A stretch of 47,168 bases of DNA from assembly GCF_902706185.1 (NCBI RefSeq), contig NZ_CACSJM010000028.1, positions 1-47,168 of the forward strand, in the 5' to 3' direction. Numbering within the stretch: the first letter of the stretch is position 1; each line of letters begins with the position of its first letter. Below, piece after piece: positions 40,221-47,168 of the stretch. The position numbers and the translations under genes were made by a program. This DNA is from Roseomonas sp. 18066. GTDB taxonomy: Bacteria > Pseudomonadota > Alphaproteobacteria > Acetobacterales > Acetobacteraceae. The notes below the pieces were generated by a model, which was given only the letters and a program-made list of their open reading frames with translations, did not search any database and was not told the origin of the DNA.

Positions 40221-41734
40221 TCGCCGCGCTCCTCGCGCTGCCGCGCCTCGGCGATCAGCGCGGCGCGATCGACCTTGTTGGTGCCGGCCCAGGGCAGGTC
40301 GGGCAGGAAGGCGATGCGGCGCGGATGCTGATAGGCCGGGCCGCGTGCCAGCGCATGCTGCTTCAGCGCCTCCACCGTCGGCGTGGCGCCGGCGCGCACC
40401 ACCAGGAAGGCGACGGGCACCTGGCCGCGCTCCTCGTCGGGCAGCGGCACGACGCTGGCCTGCTGCACCGCCGGATGCGCCTCCAGCAGCTTCTCCACCT
40501 CGACCGGATAGATGTTCTCGCCGGAGCAGACGAACATGTCGTCGGCGCGGCCGACGAAGTAGTAGAAGCCGTCGGCGTCGCGGCGCATGACGTCGCCGCT
40601 GTCGTACCAGCCGTCCTGCAGGGCGCGGGCGCTGCGCTCGGGCAGGTTGTGGTAGCCCTGCATGACGGCGGGGTTGCGCATCCACAGCACGCCCTCCTCC
40701 GGGGTCGCGCCGCCGACCAGCTTCACCGCGCCGCCGGCGACCGGATAGCCCAGCGCCAGGGCCGGCGCGTCGCGCCCGTCGGGATGCGGGCCGAAGACGG
40801 CGGGGCCGGCCTCGGTGGTGCCATAGCCGTGGCCGATGCGCGCGCGGGGGAAGGCGGCGCGGATGCGCTCGATCAGCCCCAGCGTCACCGGCGCCGAGCC
40901 CAGGCCGATGCGCTTCAGCGCAGAGAAATCCAGCGCGTCGAGCAGCGCCGTCTCCTTCACCACGCGGGCGAACATGGTGGGCACGGCGGTGACGGTGGTG
41001 ACCTGCCAGTCGGCCAGCGCCTCGGCATAGGCGCGCGGCTCGAAGCCCGGCTGCACCACCAGGCTGGCGCCCAGCGCGAAGACCGTCTTCGTCATAAACA
41101 GCCCGTTCATGTGGAACAGCGGCTGCGCCAGCAGGAAGCGCTGCGCCTCGCCGTCGGGCTGCAGCCGCGTCGACAGCGCCCAGAGCTGCCCGGCATGGCT
41201 CAGCGGCACGCCCTTCGGCCGCCCGGTGGAGCCGGAGGTGTAGAGCATCTGCCCGGGTTCGTCCGGCGTCGCGGCGACGGTCTCAAACGCCGTCGGCCGG
41301 ATCAGCCTGGCCCAGTCATCGTCGAAGCCGATGACGGGAAGATCCTCCGGCAGCAGCGCGCGGCGCGGCGCATCGGCGAAGGCCAGAGCCACGCCGGCAT
41401 CGCGCAGCACATAGTCGATGGTCTCGCGCGGCAGCTTGATATTGACCGGCACGGCGACCAGCCCGGCCCGCATGATGCCGAAATAGGCGATGATGTATTC
41501 GGCGCGGTTCACCGCGAGGATGGCGACGCGCTGGCCGCGCGCCAGGCCGCGCTCCAGCAGATGGCGCGCGACGCCGCCGGCCAGGGCCTCGACCTCGCCA
41601 TGGCTGTAGCGGCGCGGGGCGCCGGGCGCGCCAAGATCGACCAGCGCCAGCCGGCCGCGATCCAGCGCCGGATCGACCAGGTCGCCGAGGTTGCGCCAGC
41701 GCGCGACAAGAACGGGGTCCAGCAGCTGGGTCAT
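40208..41734 (-). CDS. AMP-dependent acyl-CoA ligase (ANL superfamily)
   Basis: A 508-residue adenylate-forming enzyme activating a carboxylic acid to its CoA thioester. The ATP motif YTSGSTGRPKG lies at residues 165-175. Further motifs are GYGTTEAGP, the hinge region YDSGDVMRRDADGF with GRADDMFVCSGENI, and the C-terminal catalytic lysine in GTNKVDRAALIAE. The VEKLLEAHPAVQQASVVPLP segment is typical of medium-chain and aromatic acyl ligases. Its position in an operon with transporter, thioesterase and reductases suggests it commits an imported acid to CoA-dependent degradation. The acid cannot be named from sequence. Confidence 0.92.
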   Translation of the reverse strand: MTQLLDPVLVARWRNLGDLVDPALDRGRLALVDLGAPGAPRRYSHGEVEALAGGVARHLLERGLARGQRVAILAVNRAEYIIAYFGIMRAGLVAVPVNIKLPRETIDYVLRDAGVALAFADAPRRALLPEDLPVIGFDDDWARLIRPTAFETVAATPDEPGQMLYTSGSTGRPKGVPLSHAGQLWALSTRLQPDGEAQRFLLAQPLFHMNGLFMTKTVFALGASLVVQPGFEPRAYAEALADWQVTTVTAVPTMFARVVKETALLDALDFSALKRIGLGSAPVTLGLIERIRAAFPRARIGHGYGTTEAGPAVFGPHPDGRDAPALALGYPVAGGAVKLVGGATPEEGVLWMRNPAVMQGYHNLPERSARALQDGWYDSGDVMRRDADGFYYFVGRADDMFVCSGENIYPVEVEKLLEAHPAVQQASVVPLPDEERGQVPVAFLVVRAGATPTVEALKQHALARGPAYQHPRRIAFLPDLPWAGTNKVDRAALIAEARQREERGEWAR

Positions 41735-41765
41735 GACGGAAAAAAATCCTTGGGGGCGCGCATCG

Positions 41766-42641
41766 TCAGCGGCGCCCGAGCTTCGGGTTCAGCGCGTCGT
41801 TCAGCCCGTCGCCCACCAGGTTCAGCGCCAGCACCATCAGCATGATGGCGATGCCCGGCAGGGCGCTGATGTACCAGGCGGTGCGGATCAGGGTGCGGCC
41901 CTCGCCCACCAGCCGGCCCCAGGAGGCGACGTTGGGGTCGCCGAGGCCGAGGAAGGAGACCGAGGATTCGTAGAGGATGGCGGCGGCGACGGTGAGCGAG
42001 GACAGCACCACCACCGGCGGCAGCGCATTGGGCAGGATCTCGCGCAGCAGGATCCGCCACGGCGCCAGGCCCAGCACGCGGCAGGCCTCGACGAATTCGC
42101 GGTCGCGCAGGGTCAGCACCTCGGCCCGCGTCAGCCGCGCGATCTGCGTCCAGGAGACCAGGCCGACGGCCAGGGTGATGTTCGCCATGGTGCCGCCGAG
42201 GATGGCGACGATCGACAGCACGAAGACCAGGCCTGGCACGACCTGGAACAGCTCGGTCACGCGCATCAGCGCCTCGTCGATCCAGCGGCCGTACCAGGCG
42301 GCGGCGGCGCCGATGCTGACGCCGATCAGCGTCGCGGTGACCGAGGCGAAGAGGCCGATCAGCAGCGAGGCGCGCGCGCCATGCGCCAGCATCGCCGCGA
42401 TGTCGCGCCCCATGGAATCGGTGCCGAGCGGATAGCGCGCATCGAGGAAGGGCCAGATCTCCGGCCGGCCGACGATGCGCAGCGGGTTGCGCGGGAAGAT
42501 CCAGGGCGCGGCCAGGGCGATGGCCGCGATCAGCAGCAGCACCACGGCGCCGACGAGCGCCGTGCGGTGCCGGATGAAGCGGCGCAGCAGCCCGGGCCGC
42601 GCGACCGGCGGCAGGGTGGCGAGAACGAGGCTTGCCGACAT
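41766..42641 (-). CDS. ABC transporter permease, DppC/OppC type
   Basis: A 291-residue inner-membrane permease with about six helices. An N-terminal OppC-type segment (RHRTALVGAVVLLLIAAIAL) is followed by the periplasmic loop with YPLGTDSMGRDIAAML. The cytoplasmic EAA loop contacting an ATPase is REFVEACRVLGLAPWRILLR followed by EILPNALPP. The C-terminus ends LNLVGDGLNDALNPK. It pairs with the DppB-type permease 3 bp upstream. No ATP-binding subunit gene is present in the operon, so it must borrow one. Confidence 0.93.
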   Translation of the reverse strand: MSASLVLATLPPVARPGLLRRFIRHRTALVGAVVLLLIAAIALAAPWIFPRNPLRIVGRPEIWPFLDARYPLGTDSMGRDIAAMLAHGARASLLIGLFASVTATLIGVSIGAAAAWYGRWIDEALMRVTELFQVVPGLVFVLSIVAILGGTMANITLAVGLVSWTQIARLTRAEVLTLRDREFVEACRVLGLAPWRILLREILPNALPPVVVLSSLTVAAAILYESSVSFLGLGDPNVASWGRLVGEGRTLIRTAWYISALPGIAIMLMVLALNLVGDGLNDALNPKLGRR

Positions 42642-42644
42642 GGC

Positions 42645-43613
42645 TCAGCGCCCCCGGATGCGCGGGTCGAGCCGCCGATAGGCGAGGTCGACGCCGATAT
42701 TGGCGAGGATGACGACCAGCGCGCTGAACAGCAGCACGCCGAGCACGACGGGGAAGTTGCGGCTGGAGACGCTGTCGAGCAGCAGGGCGCCGATGCCGGG
42801 CCAGCTGAACACCGTCTCCACCACCACGCTGCCGCCGAGCACGGTGCCGAGCTGCAGGCCGAACAGCGTCACGATCGGCAGGGCGGCGTTGCGCAGCACA
42901 TGGCGCAGCACCACCTGGCGCGGCGCCAGCCCCTTGGCATGGGCGGTGCGCACGAAGTCCTGGCCCAGCACCTCGAGCATCGCGGCCCGCGTCACCCGGG
43001 CATAGACCGCCGAATAGAACAGGCCGAGCGCGACGGAGGGCAGCAGCAGGTGGCGCAGCAGGTCGAGCGTGCGGGCGAAGGCGCCGCCTTCCAGCCCTAG
43101 CGTGCCCATGCCGCCGACCGGCAGCCAGCCCAGCTTCACCGAGAAGAGCACGGTCAGCATGATGCCGACCCAGAAGCTGGGCGCCGCGAAGAAGAACACC
43201 GCAGCCACCGACAGGACATTGTCCCACAGGGTGTTGACGCGGACGGCGGCGACGATGCCTGCCGTGACGCCGACCAGCGCCGCGATGGCCAGGCTGCTCA
43301 GCATCAGCAGCAGCGTCGCCGGCAGATGCGCCAGGATGACGTCCAGCACCGGCATGTTCTGCCGGTAGGAGAAGCCGAGATCGAGCCGCGCCACGCTGCC
43401 CAGGTAATGCAGCAGCTGCATCCAGGGCGGCTGGTCCATGCCATAGGTGACGCGCAGCCGCTCGATCAGCGCCGGGTCGGACACCTGCTGCTCCGCCGTC
43501 ATCACGTCGAGGAAGGTGCCCGGCGCCAGCTGGATCAGCGTGAAGTTCAACACCACGACGCCGAGCAGCAGCGGCAGGCCCTGCGCCAGGCGGCGCAGCA
43601 GCAGGGGAAGCAT
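42645..43613 (-). CDS. ABC transporter permease, DppB/OppB type
   Basis: A 322-residue permease with six helices. It opens LLLRRLAQGLPLLLGVVVLN and includes DLGFSYRQNMPVLDVILAHL. The EAA loop is DFVRTAHAKGLAPRQVVLRH. The C-terminus has VVVETVFSWPGIGALLLDSV and DLAYRRLDPRIRGR, all characteristic of DppB/OppB. The start codon overlaps the stop of the receptor gene by one base (TGATG), and the DppC-type gene follows after 3 bp. The receptor and two permeases thus form a tightly coupled importer. Confidence 0.94.
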   Translation of the reverse strand: MLPLLLRRLAQGLPLLLGVVVLNFTLIQLAPGTFLDVMTAEQQVSDPALIERLRVTYGMDQPPWMQLLHYLGSVARLDLGFSYRQNMPVLDVILAHLPATLLLMLSSLAIAALVGVTAGIVAAVRVNTLWDNVLSVAAVFFFAAPSFWVGIMLTVLFSVKLGWLPVGGMGTLGLEGGAFARTLDLLRHLLLPSVALGLFYSAVYARVTRAAMLEVLGQDFVRTAHAKGLAPRQVVLRHVLRNAALPIVTLFGLQLGTVLGGSVVVETVFSWPGIGALLLDSVSSRNFPVVLGVLLFSALVVILANIGVDLAYRRLDPRIRGR

Positions 43614-45199
43614 CAGCCCTCCACCCAGAGATCGGCCCAGCTCTCGCCGATCTGGTTGCCGTAGCGGGAATGGTTGCGCAGGCCCTTGCGCGCCACGGTG
43701 AAGGAATCGAATTCCACCAGCGGCGTGTGCGGCAGCTCGGTGGTGGCCAGGCGGGCGAAATCGCGGGCCAGGCCCTTGCGCGCCGCCTCGCTGGTCTCGC
43801 CGGCGAATTGCTGCACGATGGCGTCCATCGCCGGATCGGAGAAGCCGGTGGCATTGCGGAAGGCGGCGCCCTTCACGATGCCGTCGCTGGTGAAATACTG
43901 GGTGATCACCGGCACCGGCTCGATCGGCGCGGTGTAGTTGGAAATGGCGATGTCGTAGTCGTAGTCGCTGTAGATCCGCTTCAGCGAGGTGGCGCGGTCG
44001 GGCACCGCCAGGGTTACCTCGATGTCGAGATCCTCCAGCGCCTGCTTGACGTATTGGCCGATCTTGACGTTCTCCTCGAACCATCCCGCCGAGACGAGGC
44101 TGAGGGAGAAACGTCCGCCGCGGCGGCGCGGCAGCCCGGCCTGGTCGAGCAGCGCCGCCGCCTTCTTCGGATCGAAGTCGTAGCGCGGCACGTCGCCCGA
44201 GAAGAACAGCGCGTTGCTGCTGTGGATCGGCGACACGCCGGGCCTGGCGCGGCCGTAATAGACGGTGTCGGCGATGAACTGCCGGTCGATGCCATGCAGC
44301 AGCGCCTGGCGCACCTCGCGCCGCTTGACGTGGTCGCGGCGCTGGTTGAACTCGATGGTCGAGCACCAGCTGGCGGTCTGGTAGCCATCGCTGCTGGCCT
44401 CGAAGCGGCCGGTGCGGGTCAGGCGGTCGATCTCCGGCGGCGGCACCGGGTTGGACAGGCCGAGATCCAGCGCGCCGGCCTCGAAGGCGGCGGCGCGGGA
44501 CGCCGGGTCGCGCCACCAGCGGATGAACAGCCGGTCGAGATAGGGCTTGCCGGCATCCCAGTACTTGTCGTTGCGGGCGTATTCGACATGGCTGCCGCGC
44601 ACCCATTCCTTCACCACCCAGGGGCCGGTGCCGACCGGCTTGTTGTTCACCGGGTTGGTGATGATGTCGCGCCCCTCATAGAGGTGCTTCGGGATCACCT
44701 GGGCGAACTGGCTGGCGAGCGTCGAGCGCAGGAAGAATTCCGGCACCGGGCTGGAGAAACGCAGCACCACCGCATGCGGCCCGTCGGCCTCGGCGCTGGC
44801 CAGCGCCTTCAGCGCGACGCCCAGCGCGATCGGCTTCCACAGCTGCGTCACCGTGAAGACGACATCCTCGGCGGTGAAGGGGCGGCCGTCATGCCAGGTG
44901 ACGCCCTGCCGCAGCAGGATGCGATATTGCAGGAAGTCTTCGGCGGGCTGGATCTCGGTGGCCAGCACCGGCTCGAAGCGCAGATCGGCGGTGAAGGCCA
45001 GCAGCCGCTCCAGCACCTTGGTCGAGGTCATGAAGGGGCTGGAGCCGCCGCCGCCCGGGACGAACAGCGCCTGCGGCTCCAGCCCGCCCCAGGTGGCGGT
45101 GACCTGGCCGCCGCGGCGCGGCGCCGTCTGCGCCTGGACCGGGAGCGCCAGCAGCGCGGTGGAAGCCGCCAGCAGGCCGCGTCGCGAGATGCTTGTCAT
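43613..45199 (-). CDS. ABC transporter substrate-binding protein, family 5
   Basis: A 528-residue periplasmic receptor with a twin-arginine-like signal (MTSISRRGLLAASTALLALP, cleaved near VQAQ). Family-5 features include YRILLRQGVTWHDGRPFTAE, NKPVGTGPWVVKEWVRGSHV, EYARNDKYWDAGKPYLDRLF and a C-terminal ESWADLWVEG. It is directly coupled to the DppB-type permease gene and is the operon's primary receptor. Its sequence is distinct from the second receptor in the same operon (37842-39416). The ligand is unknown; catabolic neighbours argue for something that becomes a carboxylic acid substrate for the ligase. Confidence 0.93.
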   Translation of the reverse strand: MTSISRRGLLAASTALLALPVQAQTAPRRGGQVTATWGGLEPQALFVPGGGGSSPFMTSTKVLERLLAFTADLRFEPVLATEIQPAEDFLQYRILLRQGVTWHDGRPFTAEDVVFTVTQLWKPIALGVALKALASAEADGPHAVVLRFSSPVPEFFLRSTLASQFAQVIPKHLYEGRDIITNPVNNKPVGTGPWVVKEWVRGSHVEYARNDKYWDAGKPYLDRLFIRWWRDPASRAAAFEAGALDLGLSNPVPPPEIDRLTRTGRFEASSDGYQTASWCSTIEFNQRRDHVKRREVRQALLHGIDRQFIADTVYYGRARPGVSPIHSSNALFFSGDVPRYDFDPKKAAALLDQAGLPRRRGGRFSLSLVSAGWFEENVKIGQYVKQALEDLDIEVTLAVPDRATSLKRIYSDYDYDIAISNYTAPIEPVPVITQYFTSDGIVKGAAFRNATGFSDPAMDAIVQQFAGETSEAARKGLARDFARLATTELPHTPLVEFDSFTVARKGLRNHSRYGNQIGESWADLWVEG

Positions 45200-45214
45200 G
45201 GACGGGAGATTCCT

Positions 45215-45634
45215 TCAGCCGGCGGGGGCGGTGACATAGGTGGCGCGGCCGATGGCCAGCAGCCGGCCCTGCTCGTCGAAGACATCGACATCGGCGATGC
45301 CGAAGCTGCGGCCGTTGCGCCGCACCCGCGCGGTCGCGACCAGGTCGGTGCGGATCGCCGGGCGCAGATAGTCGACGCGGAAATTCACCGTCGGGATGCC
45401 GCCGCCCAGCAGCATGCCGAGCGCGAAGTCGCCGACGGTGTCGATGACGGCCGCGATCGGGCCGCCATGCCACTGGCCGCTGCCGGCGGCGCGCTCGAAC
45501 TCGGGGCGGAAAGGCGCGCGCATGGTGATCTCGCCCTTCTCGGCATCGGCGCTGACCACGCGCAACCCGGAGAAGGCGATGAAGGGCGAGGCGTCCAGCT
45601 TCGCCTGGACCTCGTCGGCGCTGAGGATGCTCAT
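45215..45634 (-). CDS. PaaI-type hotdog-fold thioesterase
   Basis: A 139-residue single hotdog-domain protein. The active-site helix region reads WHGGPIAAVIDTVGDFALGM, matching the HGG...D pattern of PaaI/YbgC-like acyl-CoA thioesterases. The central strand NFRVDYLRPAIRTDLVATAR and the tail IGRATYVTAPAG are also typical. It would hydrolyse an acyl-CoA, perhaps to recover CoA from dead-end products of the ligase in the same operon. Its start overlaps the stop of the quinone-oxidoreductase-like gene (ATGA). Confidence 0.88.
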   Translation of the reverse strand: MSILSADEVQAKLDASPFIAFSGLRVVSADAEKGEITMRAPFRPEFERAAGSGQWHGGPIAAVIDTVGDFALGMLLGGGIPTVNFRVDYLRPAIRTDLVATARVRRNGRSFGIADVDVFDEQGRLLAIGRATYVTAPAG

Positions 45635-46644
45635 GGCGTCACCACCACCTTGCCGATGACGCGGCGTTCCTCGATCTGGCGCAGCGCCTCGGCGCCGTCT
45701 TCCAGGCTGTAGCGGCGGTCGATCACCGCCTCCAGCCGGCCGCTGCCGACGAGCTCCAGCAGGCGATGGATGTCGGGCGTGTCCCAGCCATTGCTGCCGC
45801 GGATCTGCAGCTCGAAGGTCCAGATGTAGCGAAGATCCTCGGCGGGATCGAAGCCGGCGGTCGCGCCGCAGGTCAGCAGCCGGCCGCCATGGCGCAGCGC
45901 ACGCAGCGAGCGCACCCAGGTGTCGCCGCCGGTGTAGTTGACCACGACATCGACGCCGCCGCCCTCCGCGCCACGACGGCGCGCCGGCTTGCCGTAGCGC
46001 GCCTGGATCTCCTTCAGGAAATCGACCTCGGTGTAGAGGATGACATCGTCGGCGCCGAGCGCGCGCAGCCGCGCGGCCTTCTCCGGGCTGCCGGCGCAGG
46101 CGATGACCTCGGCGCCGGCGAGCTTGGCCAGTTGCACGCAGCAGACGCCGACGCCGCCGCTGGCGCCCAGGATCAGCACGCGCTCGCCGGCCTTCACCTG
46201 GCCGATATCCTGCATCATGCGCAGCGCGGTGCCATAGGCGACCGGCAGGGCGGCGGCCTGCTCGAAGCTGACAGTGTCGGGCAGGCGGATCAGCTGATGC
46301 GCCTTGACGCGGCAGAGCTCGGCCAGGCCGCCATGCTCGGTCTCGCCCATCAGCCCGCCATCGACGCGGTTGATCGGGTCGACCAGCACGCGGTCGCCGA
46401 TCGACCAGCCCTCGACGCCCTCGCCCAGCACGGCGACCTCGCCGGCGATGTCGAGGCCGATGATCACCGGGAAGTTCAGCCGGATGCCGGGCATGCCGCG
46501 GCGGGTGAAGACGTCATGGTAGTTCAGCGAGGCGGCGCGGACGCGCAGCACCACCTCGCCCGGGCCGGCGACGGGGTCGGGGAAATCGCTCTCCAGGCGC
46601 AGCTTCTCCAGCCCGCCATGCTCGCGCAGGACGAGGGCCTTCAT
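45631..46644 (-). CDS. Zinc-independent MDR family NADPH:quinone oxidoreductase-like protein
   Basis: A 337-residue medium-chain dehydrogenase/reductase. The N-terminal GroES-like domain has AASLNYHDVFTRRGMPG and GLDIAGEVAVLGEGVEGWSI. The nucleotide-binding domain has LILGASGGVGVCCVQLAKLA (glycine motif at residues 160-166), and a later segment is DVVVNYTGGDTWVRSL. The catalytic and structural zinc cysteine sets of alcohol dehydrogenases are absent, which fits the quinone oxidoreductase or enoyl-reductase branch. It is the first gene of the nine-gene operon; a 120-nt leader separates it from a possible -10 element. Confidence 0.9.
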   Translation of the reverse strand: MKALVLREHGGLEKLRLESDFPDPVAGPGEVVLRVRAASLNYHDVFTRRGMPGIRLNFPVIIGLDIAGEVAVLGEGVEGWSIGDRVLVDPINRVDGGLMGETEHGGLAELCRVKAHQLIRLPDTVSFEQAAALPVAYGTALRMMQDIGQVKAGERVLILGASGGVGVCCVQLAKLAGAEVIACAGSPEKAARLRALGADDVILYTEVDFLKEIQARYGKPARRRGAEGGGVDVVVNYTGGDTWVRSLRALRHGGRLLTCGATAGFDPAEDLRYIWTFELQIRGSNGWDTPDIHRLLELVGSGRLEAVIDRRYSLEDGAEALRQIEERRVIGKVVVTP

Positions 46645-46771
46645 GCGGCGCGGCCTTGCGCCGGCAGGCTGTGGTTTTGGACGATGGGTGGCAGGCGATC
46701 GGGCATGGGCAGGCGGCCTCGGGTGTCGTTCGAAGGAGCGAGGGCGCGTTGCGCGACTCCGATCCGTGCAA

Positions 46772-46791
46772 ACTATAATCCACTATCCTAA
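46772..46791 (-). promoter_or_regulatory. AT-rich promoter/operator candidate for the nine-gene operon
   Basis: On the minus strand TATAGT (46777-46772) matches a -10 box at five of six positions. No good -35 lies 17 nt upstream. Read on the plus strand the same block holds ACTAT twice with a 10-bp period (46772 and 46782), one helical turn, which suggests an activator or repressor site over the promoter. Such AT-rich sequence is rare in this window. Confidence 0.35.
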
Positions 46792-47067
46792 AATGATATA
46801 GCCGATCGCGGCCGTTCCGCCAGCGGACTTGTTGCCCCGCGCCCAGCGCGGTTGCTTTCCTTGCAGTTCAGGAAAGCATCTTGCGGCACCGATAAAGCTC
46901 CGGGGCGCAGGGCGTGGTAGCCGCCCTGCCCGGCCATCTCCATGATCCCCGGCCGCCGCAGCGCTGACGCCGCCGGAATATATCCTACCAGAAATCGTTC
47001 TTTATTGACTCCCGCGCCGGATGCGTTGAAATAGGTTTCACGATGCCCGTCGCATCCAGGACGTCCC

Positions 47068-47087
47068 GCCCGGGCTTTCTCCCGGGC
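47068..47087. promoter_or_regulatory. Perfect GC hairpin near the right edge
   Basis: GCCCGGG and CCCGGGC arms enclose a 6-nt loop (CTTTCT). It lies in an otherwise unassigned region, inside the weak open frame that starts at 47043. It might be a leader structure or terminator of a gene beyond the window; nothing else supports a role. Confidence 0.25.
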
Positions 47088-47168
47088 CGCGACGCGCCGC
47101 CCAGGAAAGGCCCTGCGCATGACCCGGACGCGCTGTCGTCCCTGACGCCCCGCCGCGGCCCGCCCGCG

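Larger units (their letters stand above)
46645..47168. other. Gene-poor 524-bp region upstream of the nine-gene operon
   Basis: No convincing complete gene is visible. The left part (46645-46800) is the leader and promoter of the minus-strand operon and includes the AT-rich block 46770-46800. A plus-strand frame opening with ATG at 47043 (MPVASRTSRPGFLPGRDAPP) runs off the end of the window. A TTGACT at 47005-47010 lies upstream of it, so the start of another gene is possible but weakly supported. The reverse frame across 46788-47120 has the composition of chance. Confidence 0.4.

Noticed and set aside
46788..47120. 110-codon minus-strand frame at the right edge
   Set aside because: It has no ribosome site, no recognisable domain and no coding-like composition, so it was not called.

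Overview
The window is uniformly very GC-rich, with codon use to match. Its gene content is typical of an aerobic, nutritionally versatile alphaproteobacterium, most likely Acetobacteraceae (Roseomonas-like). This rests on the many periplasmic solute-binding proteins (four family-5 peptide type, two tripartite-tricarboxylate 'Bug' type, one amino-acid type), the HWE-type hybrid histidine kinase, the GntR/FadR, RpiR, AraC and LysR regulators, and an operon for an aa3-family oxidase with fused subunits I and III. The taxonomic call is inference. I saw no rRNA, tRNA, CRISPR array, transposase or phage gene.

Layout. (1) 1-6451: the tail of a probable transporter, an FAD monooxygenase, an M20 amidohydrolase/peptide-binding-protein operon with a divergent GntR regulator, a flavin-binding PPOX gene interrupted by an in-frame TAG, and an AraC regulator. 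(2) 6448-13878: a cupin/racemase pair divergent from an RpiR regulator that heads an operon of class III aminotransferase, amino-acid-binding protein, peptide-binding protein and M81 (MlrC-like) peptidase. Together these look like an amino-acid or modified-peptide scavenging module. (3) 13875-17975: a composite palindromic repeat, cytochrome b561 and YceI, a prolyl aminopeptidase, a shortened TIM-barrel protein and a lipoate-protein ligase with its accessory domain at the N-terminus. (4) 18156-26162: HWE hybrid kinase, kelch protein, two orphan Bug receptors around an enolase-superfamily enzyme, a FadR-type regulator and a coupled HD-domain protein. (5) 26220-31031: a 921-residue GH26-like glycosidase with six C-terminal repeats, then a LysR/SDR divergent pair. 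(6) 31129-36675: cytochrome c oxidase operon (subunit II with fused cytochrome c, fused subunits I+III, small membrane protein, CtaG, triheme cytochrome c). (7) 36719-46644: a tightly packed nine-gene minus-strand operon (quinone-oxidoreductase-like enzyme, thioesterase, peptide-type binding protein, two permeases, acyl-CoA ligase, SDR, second binding protein, LLM flavin monooxygenase), apparently an uptake and catabolism pathway for an unidentified acid.

The most notable points are this nine-gene operon, which has no ABC ATPase; the repeat-bearing glycosidase; the oxidase, whose K-channel lysine position appears to be Gln; the TAG-interrupted PPOX gene; the TIM-barrel protein that seems to have lost its middle; and a roughly 49-nt dispersed repeat next to stop codons. 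No clearly new defence or mobile system was found.
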